Assembly: GCF_000802245.2 (NCBI RefSeq)
Contig: NZ_CP021080.1
Coordinates: 5,146,001-5,210,000, forward strand
Length of the DNA stretch: 64,000 nt
DNA from: Streptomyces pluripotens
Lineage (GTDB): Bacteria > Actinomycetota > Actinomycetes > Streptomycetales > Streptomycetaceae
Reading direction: 5' to 3'
This document shows positions 31,365 through 41,073 of the stretch, piece by piece. Both the position numbers and the translations under genes were made by a program. Below the pieces are notes generated by a model. It saw only the letters and a program-made list of their open reading frames with translations, had not been told where the DNA came from and did not search any database. Within the stretch, counting starts at the first letter, position 1, and each line of letters begins with the position of its first letter.

Positions 31365-32320
31365 GCCTGCCTGCCCTTCCAGCCGGCGCCCCAGTCCTGC
31401 GGGGCCGGACCGGCTCCGGCGTCGGCGTGGTACTCCACCGACTCGGCCGTCAGCTGCATGAACGCCTCCTCCAGCGACGCCTGCTGCGGGCTCAGCTCGT
31501 GCAGGACGAGCCCGTACCGCGCGGCCAGTTCACCGATCTGCTCCGCCTTGCCGCCCTCCACCTCCAGCGCCTCGCCCCCCGCCTCCACGACGGTGATCCC
31601 GGCCTCGTGCAGCACGTCGAGCAGCCGCTCACGCTGCGGGGAACGGATGCGCACGTACGACCGCGAGTTCTGCCGGATGAAGTCGGCCATCGAGGTGTCC
31701 GCGAGCAACCTCCCCTGCCCGATCACCACCAGGTGATCGGCCGTCAGCGCCATCTCGCTCATCAGGTGGCTCGACACGAACACGGTCCGTCCCTGCGCCG
31801 CCAGCGATTTCATCAGGTTGCGGATCCAGTGGATGCCTTCCGGGTCGAGGCCGTTGACCGGCTCGTCGAACATCAGGATGCGCGGGTCGCCGAGCAGGGC
31901 GCCCGCGATCCCTAGACGCTGCCCCATGCCGAGCGAGAACCCCTTCGCCTTCTTCCTGGCCACGGCGGTGAGTCCCACGGTGTCGAGCACCTCCGCCACC
32001 CGCCGCTTGGGGATCCCGTTGCTCTGCGCGAGGCACAGCAGGTGGTTGTAGGCACTGCGCCCGCCGTGCACGTCCTTGGCGTCGAGCAGGGCGCCGATGC
32101 ACCTCAGCGGATCCTTCAACTGGTCGTAGTGCGTGCCGTCGACGCGGACGTCGCCCGCGGTGGGGTGGTCGAGCCCGAGGATCATGCGCATGGTCGTGGT
32201 CTTCCCGGCGCCGTTGGGTCCGAGGAAACCGGTGACCATGCCGGGCCTGACCGTGAAGGTGAGGCCGTCGACCGCGACCTTCTCGCCGTACCGCTTGGTC
32301 AGCCCCTCCAGCTCGATCAT
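31361..32320 (-). CDS. ABC transporter ATPase, first cassette
   Basis: A 319-aa ATPase with Walker A GPNGAGKTT, FSLGMGQRLGIA in the signature region, Walker B ILMFDEPVNGLDPEG and switch SSHLMSEM. It is collinear with the ATPase at 29123-30460 over about 300 residues. It is the first gene of the four-gene ABC set. The ATG is leaderless: TAACGT, then GGCCGC, then ATG. Confidence 0.9.
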   Translation of the reverse strand: MIELEGLTKRYGEKVAVDGLTFTVRPGMVTGFLGPNGAGKTTTMRMILGLDHPTAGDVRVDGTHYDQLKDPLRCIGALLDAKDVHGGRSAYNHLLCLAQSNGIPKRRVAEVLDTVGLTAVARKKAKGFSLGMGQRLGIAGALLGDPRILMFDEPVNGLDPEGIHWIRNLMKSLAAQGRTVFVSSHLMSEMALTADHLVVIGQGRLLADTSMADFIRQNSRSYVRIRSPQRERLLDVLHEAGITVVEAGGEALEVEGGKAEQIGELAARYGLVLHELSPQQASLEEAFMQLTAESVEYHADAGAGPAPQDWGAGWKGRQA

Positions 32321-32326
32321 GCGGCC

Positions 32327-32332
32327 ACGTTA
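32327..32332 (-). promoter_or_regulatory. -10 element of leaderless ABC operon promoter
   Basis: TAACGT on the minus strand ends six bases before the ATG at 32320. The GGCCGC spacer is identical to that of the adenosyltransferase gene at 18110-18115. Confidence 0.5.
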
Positions 32333-32611
32333 AGCCGGACGTTGCGACTCTGCCACCGGAACGGTCGCAAAAAGCCAACGGGGTTCCGGTTCACCGGGAC
32401 CGCGCGGGCGCAACGGCAGTGGGGGCCGGTGGCCTCGGACGGTGCCGGCGGGCACCGCATCGGCGAGGACGACGGTACGAGGGCGCGCACGGACGGCTCC
32501 CCCCACCCCCAAACCGCTGCTGGTCGACGGCATCTGGACCGCCGTCAACGGCGACGGGACGAGCGCACCGCCCGTGCCGGGCTTGCCGCCGGAGACGGCG
32601 CCCACGCACGC

Positions 32612-32648
32612 GACAGGGGCGGCGGGACCGGGCCCCGCCGCCCCTGTC
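32612..32648 (-). terminator. filP terminator
   Basis: GACAGGGGCGGCGGG (32612-32626) pairs perfectly with CCCGCCGCCCCTGTC (32634-32648); 15-bp stem, 7-base loop, 20 bases past the filP stop. Confidence 0.85.
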
Positions 32649-32668
32649 AGGGCCGTGCTGCTGTGAGG

Positions 32669-33604
32669 TTACCGGGACTGCTGAGCCGGAACGCCCCGGG
32701 AGATCGGCTCGTCGTCGGTGGATGTGCCGGCCGCGGCCACCGCGGCACCGGTCAGCGTGGCGAGCATCTCGCGGACGTTCGTCAGCTGGGCGTTGATGGA
32801 GTCGCGGCGGTTGGTGAGGGCGGCCAGCTCGCGCTCGGACTCCGAACGGATCCGGTCGGCCTTCGCATTGGCGTCGGCCACGATGTCCTCGGCCTGGCGC
32901 TGGGCGGTCTCCACCGTCTGGCGGGCGCGGCGCTCGGCGTCCGTGCGCAGCTTCTCCGCCTCCAGGCGCAGTTGCTCAGCGCGGTGCTCGATCTCGGCGA
33001 GGCGCTTCTCGGCCTTCTGCTGACGCGAGGCCAGGTCGCGCTCGGACTGCTCGCGGCGCTTGGCGAGGTTCGTCTCGAAGTCGGCGGCGGCCTGCGCGGC
33101 CTTGGCGCGGGTCTCCTCGAAGAGGGCGTCTGCCTCCTCGCGCTTGGACTGCGCGTCCTTCTGCGCCTCGGCGCGCAGCTGTCCCGCGTCGGTCTTGGCC
33201 TTCTCGACGATCCGGACGCCCTCGTCCTCGGCCTTGGCCTTGCGCTCCGCGGCGTAGGCCTCGGCGTCGTTGCGGACCTGCTGAGCCGCCGACTCGGCGA
33301 GGTCACGGTGCTGCTCCGCCGCGCGCCGGGCCTCCTCACGCAGCTCCTTGGCCTCTTCCTCGGCCAGGCGCAGGATTTTCTCGACCCGTGCGCCGAGACC
33401 CGCGTACGACGGTTCGGCGTCCGTGATCTGAGCCTGGGCGTTCTGCGTTTCGAGGTGCAGCTCCTCGATGCGCTTTTCCAGGGCGGTGATGCGGGCGAGA
33501 GCGCTGTCACGGTCGGAGACGAGCTTGGAGATACGTTCGTCCACCTGAGCGCGGTCGTACCCACGCCGCACAAGCTCGAAGCCGTAGGGGGAAGTGTCGC
33601 TCAT
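32669..33604 (-). CDS. filP: Filament-forming coiled-coil protein FilP
   Basis: A 311-aa protein, almost entirely coiled coil. It starts MSDTSPYGFELVRRGYDRAQVDERI, a DivIVA-like N-terminal pattern (quoted in part: YGFELVRRGYDRAQVD), then has long Ala/Glu/Arg/Lys heptad and hendecad runs. In S. coelicolor FilP forms intermediate-filament-like structures near hyphal tips and works with DivIVA and Scy; its length is about 310 residues there, as here. AGGA lies five bases before the ATG. It is followed by a strong terminator and lies just downstream of scy. Confidence 0.93.
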   Translation of the reverse strand: MSDTSPYGFELVRRGYDRAQVDERISKLVSDRDSALARITALEKRIEELHLETQNAQAQITDAEPSYAGLGARVEKILRLAEEEAKELREEARRAAEQHRDLAESAAQQVRNDAEAYAAERKAKAEDEGVRIVEKAKTDAGQLRAEAQKDAQSKREEADALFEETRAKAAQAAADFETNLAKRREQSERDLASRQQKAEKRLAEIEHRAEQLRLEAEKLRTDAERRARQTVETAQRQAEDIVADANAKADRIRSESERELAALTNRRDSINAQLTNVREMLATLTGAAVAAAGTSTDDEPISRGVPAQQSR

Positions 33605-33787
33605 GGGGTTCCTGTCGAATGAGACCGGTGAGGTGATAGGTGGAATCCTAGGGGCCGAAGCGGTGTGTCATCGAGCGGATACGTGTTTGATCTGGAGAAT
33701 GACACCTCTTTTGAGTGGCTGACCACCGGACAACTTGCCAACGAGTCGGGCAAAGCCCCCAGAAGACACCGGAATGCACCCCGCACG

Positions 33788-36700
33788 CTAGCCGTCTGAC
33801 GTCTTGCCACCCGATCGGGGGGCACCCACCGTGGCGCCCGCCTTGACTCCGCCGTCCTTGCCGGACGATGGGGCCTCGAAGGACTCCAACGCTTCCAGCA
33901 CGTCCTGGACACGGGAGATCTCGGCGTTGATGTCCTCGCGCCGGCGCACCAGGACCTCAAGCTCCCGCTTTCCCTCCTCGACCGTGCGCCGTGCCTCGCG
34001 GATCGCCTCGGCCTTGAGTTCCTCGGCCTCCTTCACGAGGCGGGCCTTCTTCTGCTCGGCCTCCTTGAGTAGCCCCTCCGCCTTCTTGACGGCGGCGATG
34101 CGCACCTTGCCCGCCTCGGAGTTGGCGTCCGACAGGATCTCCTTGGCCTTGGCCTGCGCCTTGGACATCTGCTCCTCGGCCGCCTTGATGAGGGCGTCAC
34201 AGCGGTCACCGGTGGACTTCATCGTTTCGGCGGCCTCGCGGCGGGCGTGCTTGTGCAGCTCCTCGATCTCGGTGGTGAGGCGGTCGCGCAGCTCCTCCGC
34301 ACGCTCCCTTATCGCAGTCGCGTCCCGGCGTGCGCCCACCAGCAATTCGTCGGCATCGGTACGGGCCTTCTCCACCAGGGAGTTCCCCTCGACCGTGGCC
34401 TCGGACACGATCCGCTCGGCCTCGCTGCGGGCCGCACCGACCATCGTGTCGGCCTGGGACTCCGCGTCCGCGGTGGTCTGCAGCGCCTGCTCCTGCGCCT
34501 CCGCGAGCAGCTTGTCGACCTCGGCCGTGGTCTCCGTGATGAGCGTGTCGACCTGTTCGGCCGCCTCCGAACGCCGCTTGTTCGCGTCCTTGCGGGCGTT
34601 GTCCAGAGTCCGCTCGGCTTCCTCGCGCGCGGAGCCGACGAGACGTTCGGCCGCCGCTTCCGCGTCCGCCTTCAGCTGCTCGGCCTCGGCCCGCAGCCGA
34701 CCGGCCTGCTGCTGGGCGGAGCCGACGGTCTCGGCGGCGTCGGCACGCAGCCTCTCCGCTTCGTCGGTGGCATCCGCCACGAGTTGCTCGGCGTTCGCCG
34801 ATGCCTCCGCGTGAATCCGGTCCGCCTCGGTGAGCGCCTCGGTGCGTACCCGTTCGGCTTCGGCGGCGGTCTCCGTGCGCAGCCGGTCCGCCTCGGTGAG
34901 GGCGTCGGTGCGTACCCGTTCGGCTTCGGTGGCGGTCTCGGTCTGCAGCCGTTCGGCCTCGGCGGCGGTCTCCGCGTGAATCCGGTCCGCCTCGGTGAGC
35001 GCCTCGGTGCGTACCCGTTCGGCTTCGGCGGCGGTCTCCGTGCGCAGCCGGTCCGCCTCGGTGAGGGCGTCGGTGCGTACCCGTTCGGCTTCGGTGGCGG
35101 TCTCGGTCTGCAGCCGTTCGGCCTCGGCGCGGGCCTCGGTGATGAGAGTGTCCGCCTGGCCCGCCGCGTCCGAGCGGATGCGGTTGGCGTCCTCCCGGGC
35201 GTCCGCCCGGGTACGGGCCGCCGCCTGGTCGGCCTCGGCCAGCGCGTCCGACGCCTCGGTGCGCACCCGCTGGGCGTAGTCGGAGGCGTCCGTGCGCAGC
35301 CGTTCGGCCTCCGCGATGGCGTCCGCGACGGTGCGCTCCGCCAGCGCCTTGGCGGCCTCCGCCTCCTCGCTCGCCTCGCGACGGACCCGGTTCGCGTCCT
35401 CGCCGACCCGGTCCCGCTCGGCGTAGGCGTCGGTGCGGACCCGGTCCGCCTCCTCCCCGGCCTCCCGCTTCGTACGCTCCGCGGCGTGCTCGGCGGCCGA
35501 GCGCAGCCCGGTAATCTCCTCCTGTGCCTGCTCGTGCAGCCCGGCGACGGAGTCCCGTACCTGCTGGGCGTGCTGCTCGGCCGCGGTGACCATCTCGGTG
35601 GCCCGCCGGTCGGACTCCTCCACCAGACGGGTCGCTTCGGCCTGCGCCTCCTCGACCCGCTTGCGTGCGGACGCCAGCAGCTCCTCGCTCTGCTCGCGGG
35701 CCCGCTCGCGCTCCTGGTCGGCCTCCTCGCGGGCCGCACCGAGCAGCTCCTCGGCCTCGCGCCGGCGCCGGGCGGCCTCCTCCTGGGCGGCGGCCAGCGT
35801 CTCGGACGCCTCGGTGCCCAGCCGTTCGGCGGCGGCCTGCGCCTCCGCCCGCACCCGGTCGGCGGCCTCTTGGGCCTCGCTCTTCAGCCGTTCGGCTTCG
35901 GCGGCGGCCTCGGACCGCAGCCGCACCGCGACGGCCTCGCCCTCGGCACGGGAGGCCGACGCGTCGGACGCGGCCTCGGTGCGCAGCCGTTCGGCCTCGG
36001 TCTCGGCCTGCTGCCGGAGCGTACGAGTCCGCTCGGCGGACTCAGCACGCAGTCGCTCGACCTCCTCGGCGGCCTCGCGACGGATGCGGGCTGCCTCCTC
36101 GCGGGCGTCGCTGAGCGCTTGCTCGGCCGACGCGAGGCGTTCCTGCCCCTCGGCCTGCAACCGCGCCAGTTCCTTGGCGGTCTCGTCGCGGCGGGCCTCG
36201 ATGGCCCTCTCGGTCTCCTCGCGCAGCTCGTGAGCGGCCTGGTCGGCTGCCGTCCGGACCGCGTCGGCCTGCTCGGCGGCCTCGGTGCGTAGCCGCTCGG
36301 CTTCCTCGCGGGTGCGGTCCAGGGTCTCCTCGGCCTGCCGGCGTAGCGCCGTGGCACGCTCGATGGCCTCGGTGCGTACCTTCTCGCTGTCGGCGGTTGC
36401 GGCCTGCCGCAGTTCGTCGGCGTCTGCCTTGGCCCTGGCCAGCAGTTCCTCGGCGGACTTGGCCGCCTCCTCGATCTTCGCCACCGCTTCCCGGCGGGCC
36501 TCGGCGCGGATCGACTCGCCCTCGGCGACCGCTTCCGCGCGCAGTTGCTCGGCCTCGCCGCGCAGCCGGCGGGCCTCCTCCTGCAGCTCGACGGTCTTGG
36601 CGCGGTACTCCTTGGTGTCGTCCTTCGCCGCGCCCTTGAGCTGCTCGGCGATGTCGTGCGCGTCGGCGCGCAACCGGTCCGCCTCGGTCTCCGCCTCCGT

Positions 36701-37900
36701 GCGGATCCGCTCGGCCTCCTCGGCCGCGGCCCTGGTGGTCTTCTGGGCGTCCTCCGACGCCTTGTTGAGGACTTCCTCGGCGGTCTTGGCCGCCTTGGCC
36801 AACTGGGTGGCCGTCTCCTCGGCGGTGAGGGTGCGGGCCTTCTCGGCGGCCTCGGCGACGATCTTCTCGGCCTCGGCCCGCGCGTCGGTGACCAGCTGCT
36901 CGGCCTCCGACTTGGTGTTCTCGGCTTGCTTGGTGGCCTCTTCCACCAGCCGGGCGACCTGCTCCTTCGCCGTGCGGGTACGGGTCTCGTTGGCGGCCTC
37001 GGCGCTCGTGAGGGCTTTGGCGGCCGCCTCCTCCGCCCGCGTGACCACCTTCTCGGCCTCGGCCTGTGCCTTGCGCAGCGCCTCCTCGGCCTGCGCCATG
37101 CGTTCCTCGGCGCCCCGTTTCAGCTCCGTGGCCTGCCGGCGCGCGGTGTCCGACTCGGTGACCGTGGCGGTGCGCAGCTGCTCGGCGTGCTCGGTGGCCT
37201 CCTGGGCCTGCGCGGAGGCAGCGTTCAGCAGCCGCTCGGCGTCCGCGCGGGCACGGCGCAGGATCTGCTCCGCCTCCGCACGCGCGCTCTCCGCCTCGCT
37301 CTGCAGTCGCTCCCGGGCCTGGCCGGTCAGCCTTTCGGCCTCCGCGCGTGCCGCGGTCATGGCCTGCTCGGCCTCGGCCCGGGAGTCGTCCAGCAGCCGG
37401 CGGGCCTGCTGTTCGGTACGGGCACGCAGTTGCTCGGCCCAGGCCACGTTCTCGTTGACGTGCGATTCGACGGTGGCGCGGCGCTCAGCGAGTTCCTGGT
37501 CGAGCTGCTGGCGCCGGGTCACGGCTTCCTGGTGCAGCTCGGCCTGGAGGCGGGCGGCCTGCTCGGCGTGCTCCTGCAAGATGCGCTGGGTTTGCGCGCG
37601 GGCCTGGCTCAGCTCCCGCTCGGCGTCCTGGCGCAGCTGATCGGCCTGCACCTGCGCGTTGCGGAGCAACTGTTCGGCCTGGTAGCCGAGGTCACCGCCG
37701 TCGAAGGCGGGACGGGTCATGAGCGTGCGGCGCGCCTCGTGCAGCTTGGCGCGCAGCACCTCGACCTGGTAGCCGAGGTCCTCGGCGTGCTGGATCGCCT
37801 TCTCCCGCTCGGTTCTCAGCCGTTTCATCTCGGCCTCGAACCGCGAGAGGTGGTCGACGTCAGCCGCCGGCTCTCGCTCCTGGCTCTCGTAGCCCCGCAC
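33788..37900 (-). CDS. scy: Polarity scaffold Scy, giant hendecad coiled coil
   Basis: A 1370-aa protein, one of the longest coiled coils in Streptomyces, organising the hyphal tip polarisome with DivIVA and FilP. An N-terminal region (VDHLSRFEAEMKRLRTEREKA, in part FEAEMKRLRTEREKA) precedes about 1200 residues of 11-residue repeats rich in A-E-A-E-R-L. An exact 160-bp direct repeat in the C-terminal third adds five hendecads, consistent with it being somewhat longer than the S. coelicolor protein (about 1326 aa, from memory). The GTG at 37900 is chosen by family N-terminus; ATG 37954 is an alternative. It lies 183 bases upstream of filP on the same strand. Confidence 0.92.
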   Translation of the reverse strand: MRGYESQEREPAADVDHLSRFEAEMKRLRTEREKAIQHAEDLGYQVEVLRAKLHEARRTLMTRPAFDGGDLGYQAEQLLRNAQVQADQLRQDAERELSQARAQTQRILQEHAEQAARLQAELHQEAVTRRQQLDQELAERRATVESHVNENVAWAEQLRARTEQQARRLLDDSRAEAEQAMTAARAEAERLTGQARERLQSEAESARAEAEQILRRARADAERLLNAASAQAQEATEHAEQLRTATVTESDTARRQATELKRGAEERMAQAEEALRKAQAEAEKVVTRAEEAAAKALTSAEAANETRTRTAKEQVARLVEEATKQAENTKSEAEQLVTDARAEAEKIVAEAAEKARTLTAEETATQLAKAAKTAEEVLNKASEDAQKTTRAAAEEAERIRTEAETEADRLRADAHDIAEQLKGAAKDDTKEYRAKTVELQEEARRLRGEAEQLRAEAVAEGESIRAEARREAVAKIEEAAKSAEELLARAKADADELRQAATADSEKVRTEAIERATALRRQAEETLDRTREEAERLRTEAAEQADAVRTAADQAAHELREETERAIEARRDETAKELARLQAEGQERLASAEQALSDAREEAARIRREAAEEVERLRAESAERTRTLRQQAETEAERLRTEAASDASASRAEGEAVAVRLRSEAAAEAERLKSEAQEAADRVRAEAQAAAERLGTEASETLAAAQEEAARRRREAEELLGAAREEADQERERAREQSEELLASARKRVEEAQAEATRLVEESDRRATEMVTAAEQHAQQVRDSVAGLHEQAQEEITGLRSAAEHAAERTKREAGEEADRVRTDAYAERDRVGEDANRVRREASEEAEAAKALAERTVADAIAEAERLRTDASDYAQRVRTEASDALAEADQAAARTRADAREDANRIRSDAAGQADTLITEARAEAERLQTETATEAERVRTDALTEADRLRTETAAEAERVRTEALTEADRIHAETAAEAERLQTETATEAERVRTDALTEADRLRTETAAEAERVRTEALTEADRIHAEASANAEQLVADATDEAERLRADAAETVGSAQQQAGRLRAEAEQLKADAEAAAERLVGSAREEAERTLDNARKDANKRRSEAAEQVDTLITETTAEVDKLLAEAQEQALQTTADAESQADTMVGAARSEAERIVSEATVEGNSLVEKARTDADELLVGARRDATAIRERAEELRDRLTTEIEELHKHARREAAETMKSTGDRCDALIKAAEEQMSKAQAKAKEILSDANSEAGKVRIAAVKKAEGLLKEAEQKKARLVKEAEELKAEAIREARRTVEEGKRELEVLVRRREDINAEISRVQDVLEALESFEAPSSGKDGGVKAGATVGAPRSGGKTSDG
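34805..35129 (-). repeat. 165-bp tandem duplication inside scy
   Basis: Bases 34805-34964 and 34970-35129 are identical over 160 bases, offset by 165. The unit is 55 codons, exactly five 11-residue repeats, so frame and coiled-coil register are both preserved. Confidence 0.95.
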
Positions 37901-38133
37901 TCCGCGGTCCCATCCGTCCCCTGGTCGCAAGCTTCTCCAACGAGCTCCGTCCATCCACCGAACGGGGCCCCCGGGGAAATGGTGTCAGATCAACGGCGGA
38001 GCATGGGCTGCTGCCCCGGTGCTCGTCCCCCGAAACCTGGACCCCGGCTCGGTCCCGACCCGACGGCAGGACCGGGCCGCCCCGCACATGAGGGACGACC
38101 GCCCCCAACCCTACCGGCCCTTATGTACGGAGG

Positions 38134-38574
38134 TCAGTGCTCGGGCGACTCATCCGGGGCCGAAGTGACCAGTTCCGTGAGGACGCCGTGGCAGTCCTTG
38201 GGGTGCAGGAAAGTGATCCGCGACCCCATGGAACCGCGCCGCGGCTCGTCGTACAGAACGCGTACTCCCTTGCCGCGGATGTCGGCGGCGTCCGCGTCTA
38301 CATCCGCCGTACCGAAAGCGATGTGGTGGACGCCCTCCCCGTTCTTCGCGAGCCACTTGGCGACGGTGGAGTCCTCGCGGGTCGGCTCCAGCAACTGGAG
38401 GTAGGAGGCGCCGCCGTCGGAGGTCTCGTTGATCTTGAGCATGGCCTCGCGTACGCCCTGCTCCTGGTTGGTCTCGGTGTGGAACACCTCGAAGCCGTAG
38501 GTGGCCTGGTAGAACTCGACGGTCGCGTCGAGGTCGTGGCAGGCGATCCCGATGTGGTCGATTCGCGTCAGCAT
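38134..38574 (-). CDS. mce: Methylmalonyl-CoA epimerase
   Basis: A 146-aa metalloenzyme of the vicinal-oxygen-chelate fold, interconverting R- and S-methylmalonyl-CoA. It starts RIDHIGIACHDLDATVEFY, with the metal-binding His in DHIG, the second in GVHHIAFG and Glu in LTELVTS. The C-terminal FLHPKDCHGVLTEL is characteristic. It supplies the S/R isomer needed by the B12 mutases. It is divergent from the thiolase gene across 149 bases. Confidence 0.94.
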   Translation of the reverse strand: MLTRIDHIGIACHDLDATVEFYQATYGFEVFHTETNQEQGVREAMLKINETSDGGASYLQLLEPTREDSTVAKWLAKNGEGVHHIAFGTADVDADAADIRGKGVRVLYDEPRRGSMGSRITFLHPKDCHGVLTELVTSAPDESPEH

Positions 38575-38723
38575 GAATTCAGTGCAGCGCGCCGGAGGTG
38601 GTTACGCAACGTGCGCGCGATCACACCGGCGGGCCGATGACGCCGTGCTCGGCCGCTCAGTACATTCGTAGTAAACCCTCGTTCACTCCTCGGCCGTGCA
38701 GGCCGGTAAGGGGATCGCAGCTC

Positions 38724-39923
38724 ATGTCTTCTGGAACGACCAGCTCGGTGATCGTCGCGGGTGCCCGTACCCCCATGGGGCGGCTGCTGGGCTCGCTCAA
38801 GTCCTTCTCTGGGGCCGACCTGGGCGGCTTCGCGATCAAGGCCGCCCTCGACCGTGCGGGAATCGGCGGCGACCAGGTGCAGTACGTGATCATGGGCCAG
38901 GTGCTGCAGGCCGGAACGGGGCAGATCCCTGCCCGTCAGGCGGCGGTCAAGGCCGGCATTCCGATGAACGTCCCGGCGCTCACCATCAACAAGGTGTGCC
39001 TGTCCGGCCTCGACGCGATCGCCCTGGCCGACCAGCTGATCCGGGCCGGCGAGTTCGACATCGTCGTGGCCGGCGGCCAGGAGTCCATGACCAACGCCCC
39101 GCACCTGTTGCCGAAGTCCCGTGAGGGCTTCAAGTACGGCGCGGTCGAGCTGCTCGACGCGATGGCCCACGACGGCCTGACCGACTCCTTCGAGGGCATC
39201 GCCATGGGCGAATCCACGGAGAAGCACAACAGCCGCCTCGGTATCAACCGCACGGAGCAGGACGAGATCGCCGCCCTGTCCCACCAGCGGGCCGCTGCCG
39301 CGCAGAAGAACGGCGTCTTCGAGGCCGAGATCACCCCGGTCGAGATCCCCCAGCGCAAGGGCGAGCCGGTCGTCTTCAGCAAGGACGAAGGCATTCGCGG
39401 TGACACCACCGTGGAGTCCCTGGGCAGGCTGCGTCCGGCCTTCACCAAGGACGGCACGATCACCGCCGGCTCCTCCTCGCAGATCTCCGACGGCGCCGCC
39501 GCCGTGGTCGTGATGAGCAAGGCCAAGGCCGAAGAACTGGGCCTGGAGTGGCTTGCCGAGATCGGCGCCCACGGCAACGTGGCCGGCCCGGACAACTCGC
39601 TGCAGTCCCAGCCGTCCAACGCCATCCAGCACGCCCTGAACAAGGAGGGCCTGGAGGTCTCCGACCTCGACCTCATCGAGATCAACGAGGCCTTCGCCGC
39701 CGTCGCCGTGCAGTCAATGAAGGACCTCGGCGTGTCCACGGAAAAGGTGAACGTCAACGGCGGCGCCATCGCACTGGGCCACCCGATCGGTATGTCCGGC
39801 GCCCGGCTGGTACTGCACCTGGCGCTGGAGCTCAAGCGGCGCGGTGGCGGGGTGGGCGCGGCCGCACTGTGCGGTGGCGGCGGCCAGGGCGATGCGCTGA
39901 TCGTGCGGGTACCGAAGGCCTGA
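38724..39923 (+). CDS. Acetyl-CoA C-acetyltransferase (thiolase)
   Basis: A 399-aa biosynthetic-type thiolase condensing two acetyl-CoA to acetoacetyl-CoA or the reverse. Catalytic residues are visible: nucleophilic Cys in NKVCLSG, His in [10 protein letters not shown], and the second Cys in [17 protein letters not shown] lies about 10 bases before the ATG. It pairs functionally with the hydroxybutyryl-CoA dehydrogenase at 20.7 kb. Confidence 0.94.
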   Translation: MSSGTTSSVIVAGARTPMGRLLGSLKSFSGADLGGFAIKAALDRAGIGGDQVQYVIMGQVLQAGTGQIPARQAAVKAGIPMNVPALTINKVCLSGLDAIALADQLIRAGEFDIVVAGGQESMTNAPHLLPKSREGFKYGAVELLDAMAHDGLTDSFEGIAMGESTEKHNSRLGINRTEQDEIAALSHQRAAAAQKNGVFEAEITPVEIPQRKGEPVVFSKDEGIRGDTTVESLGRLRPAFTKDGTITAGSSSQISDGAAAVVVMSKAKAEELGLEWLAEIGAHGNVAGPDNSLQSQPSNAIQHALNKEGLEVSDLDLIEINEAFAAVAVQSMKDLGVSTEKVNVNGGAIALGHPIGMSGARLVLHLALELKRRGGGVGAAALCGGGGQGDALIVRVPKA

Positions 39924-40005
39924 GCCGCACCTTCCGACCTTCCGTAGGCCTGAGCCGTACCCACAGGGGGGCCGAGCCGAACTATTCCGAGCGAACGGAG
40001 CTGTG

Positions 40006-40962
40006 ATGCAGGACGTCTCCTCTCTGGTAGCCCAGGCCAGGGAAGGCCGACCGCGGGCCGTGGCCCGGTTGATCTCCCTCGTGGAGGGGGCGTCCCCGCA
40101 GCTCAGGGAGGTCATGGCGGCTCTGGCCCCGCTGACCGGCAACGCCTATGTGGTGGGTCTGACGGGTTCACCGGGGGTGGGTAAGTCGACCTCGACCTCC
40201 GCCCTGGTGACCACCTACCGCAAGCAGGGCAGGCGGGTCGGTGTCCTGGCCGTCGACCCGTCGTCCCCTTTCTCCGGGGGCGCCCTGCTCGGCGACCGGG
40301 TCCGCATGTCCGAGCACGCCTCCGACCCCGGGGTCTACATCCGTTCCATGGCCACCCGGGGACACCTTGGCGGCCTGGCCTGGGCAGCGCCACAGGCGAT
40401 CCGCGTGCTGGACGCGGCCGGCTGCGACGTGATCTTGGTGGAGACGGTCGGTGTCGGCCAGTCGGAGGTGGAGATCGCCTCCCAGGCGGACACGAGCGTG
40501 GTATTGCTCGCCCCGGGCATGGGCGACGGCATCCAGGCGGCGAAGGCCGGCATCCTGGAGATCGGCGACGTGTACGTCGTCAACAAGGCCGACCGGGACG
40601 GTGCCGACGCCACGGCCCGTGAGCTGAACCACATGCTGGGCCTGGGTGAGGCCCGAGGCCCCGGCGACTGGCGCCCGCCGATCGTCAAGACGGTGGCGGC
40701 GCGCTCGCAGGGCGTGGACGAGGTGGTCGCAGCCCTGGACAAGCACCGCGCCTGGATGGAGGAGCACGGCGTCCTCGCCGAGCGCCGCAAGGCCCGGGCG
40801 GCCCATGAGGTGGAGGCCATCGCGGTCACGGCCCTGCGTGAACGCATCGGCGACCTGCACGGCGACCGCCGCCTGAGCACCCTCGCCGAACGCATCGTCG
40901 CCGGCGAACTGGACCCGTACCGGGCAGCGGATGAGCTGGTGGCGGGGCTGACGCAGGGCTGA
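40006..40962 (+). CDS. meaB: MeaB-type GTPase for methylmalonyl-CoA mutase
   Basis: A 318-aa G3E-family GTPase (formerly ArgK) that protects and reloads B12-dependent acyl-CoA mutases. The P-loop is GSPGVGKST, the Mg motif VDPSSPFSGGALLGDR, ETVGVGQSE is switch II and NKAD is the base-specificity motif. GGAG lies five bases before the ATG, favouring it over the adjacent GTG at 40003. It lies 82 bases after the thiolase gene and may be cotranscribed. Confidence 0.94.
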   Translation: MQDVSSLVAQAREGRPRAVARLISLVEGASPQLREVMAALAPLTGNAYVVGLTGSPGVGKSTSTSALVTTYRKQGRRVGVLAVDPSSPFSGGALLGDRVRMSEHASDPGVYIRSMATRGHLGGLAWAAPQAIRVLDAAGCDVILVETVGVGQSEVEIASQADTSVVLLAPGMGDGIQAAKAGILEIGDVYVVNKADRDGADATARELNHMLGLGEARGPGDWRPPIVKTVAARSQGVDEVVAALDKHRAWMEEHGVLAERRKARAAHEVEAIAVTALRERIGDLHGDRRLSTLAERIVAGELDPYRAADELVAGLTQG

Positions 40963-41073
40963 AGGTCGCCACGTCGACGATGTCGCGGCGAAGGGGCCGG
41001 GCAGACACCCCGTCGGCGCAGGCGGGCACGCCCGCCCTCACCCAGCGGCGGCGCCCTCAGGCGGCGACCGGTG

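Larger units (their letters stand above)
32321..32668. other. Non-coding gap between ABC operon and filP
   Basis: About 350 bases. It contains the ABC operon promoter at one end and the filP terminator hairpin at the other. A 75-codon plus-strand frame (32442-32666) includes the protein-like run KPLLVDGIWTAVNGDG but has no ribosome site and ends inside the terminator; I do not call it a gene. Confidence 0.5.

Noticed and set aside
32442..32666. 75-codon frame containing KPLLVDGIWTAVNGDG
   Set aside because: The run looks protein-like, but there is no ribosome site and the frame ends in the filP terminator. It could be a gene scrap, but I cannot support it.
34247..36292. 681-codon plus-strand frame inside scy
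   Set aside because: It is a Gly/Leu/Arg/Val repeat created by reading the antisense of the coiled-coil codons.
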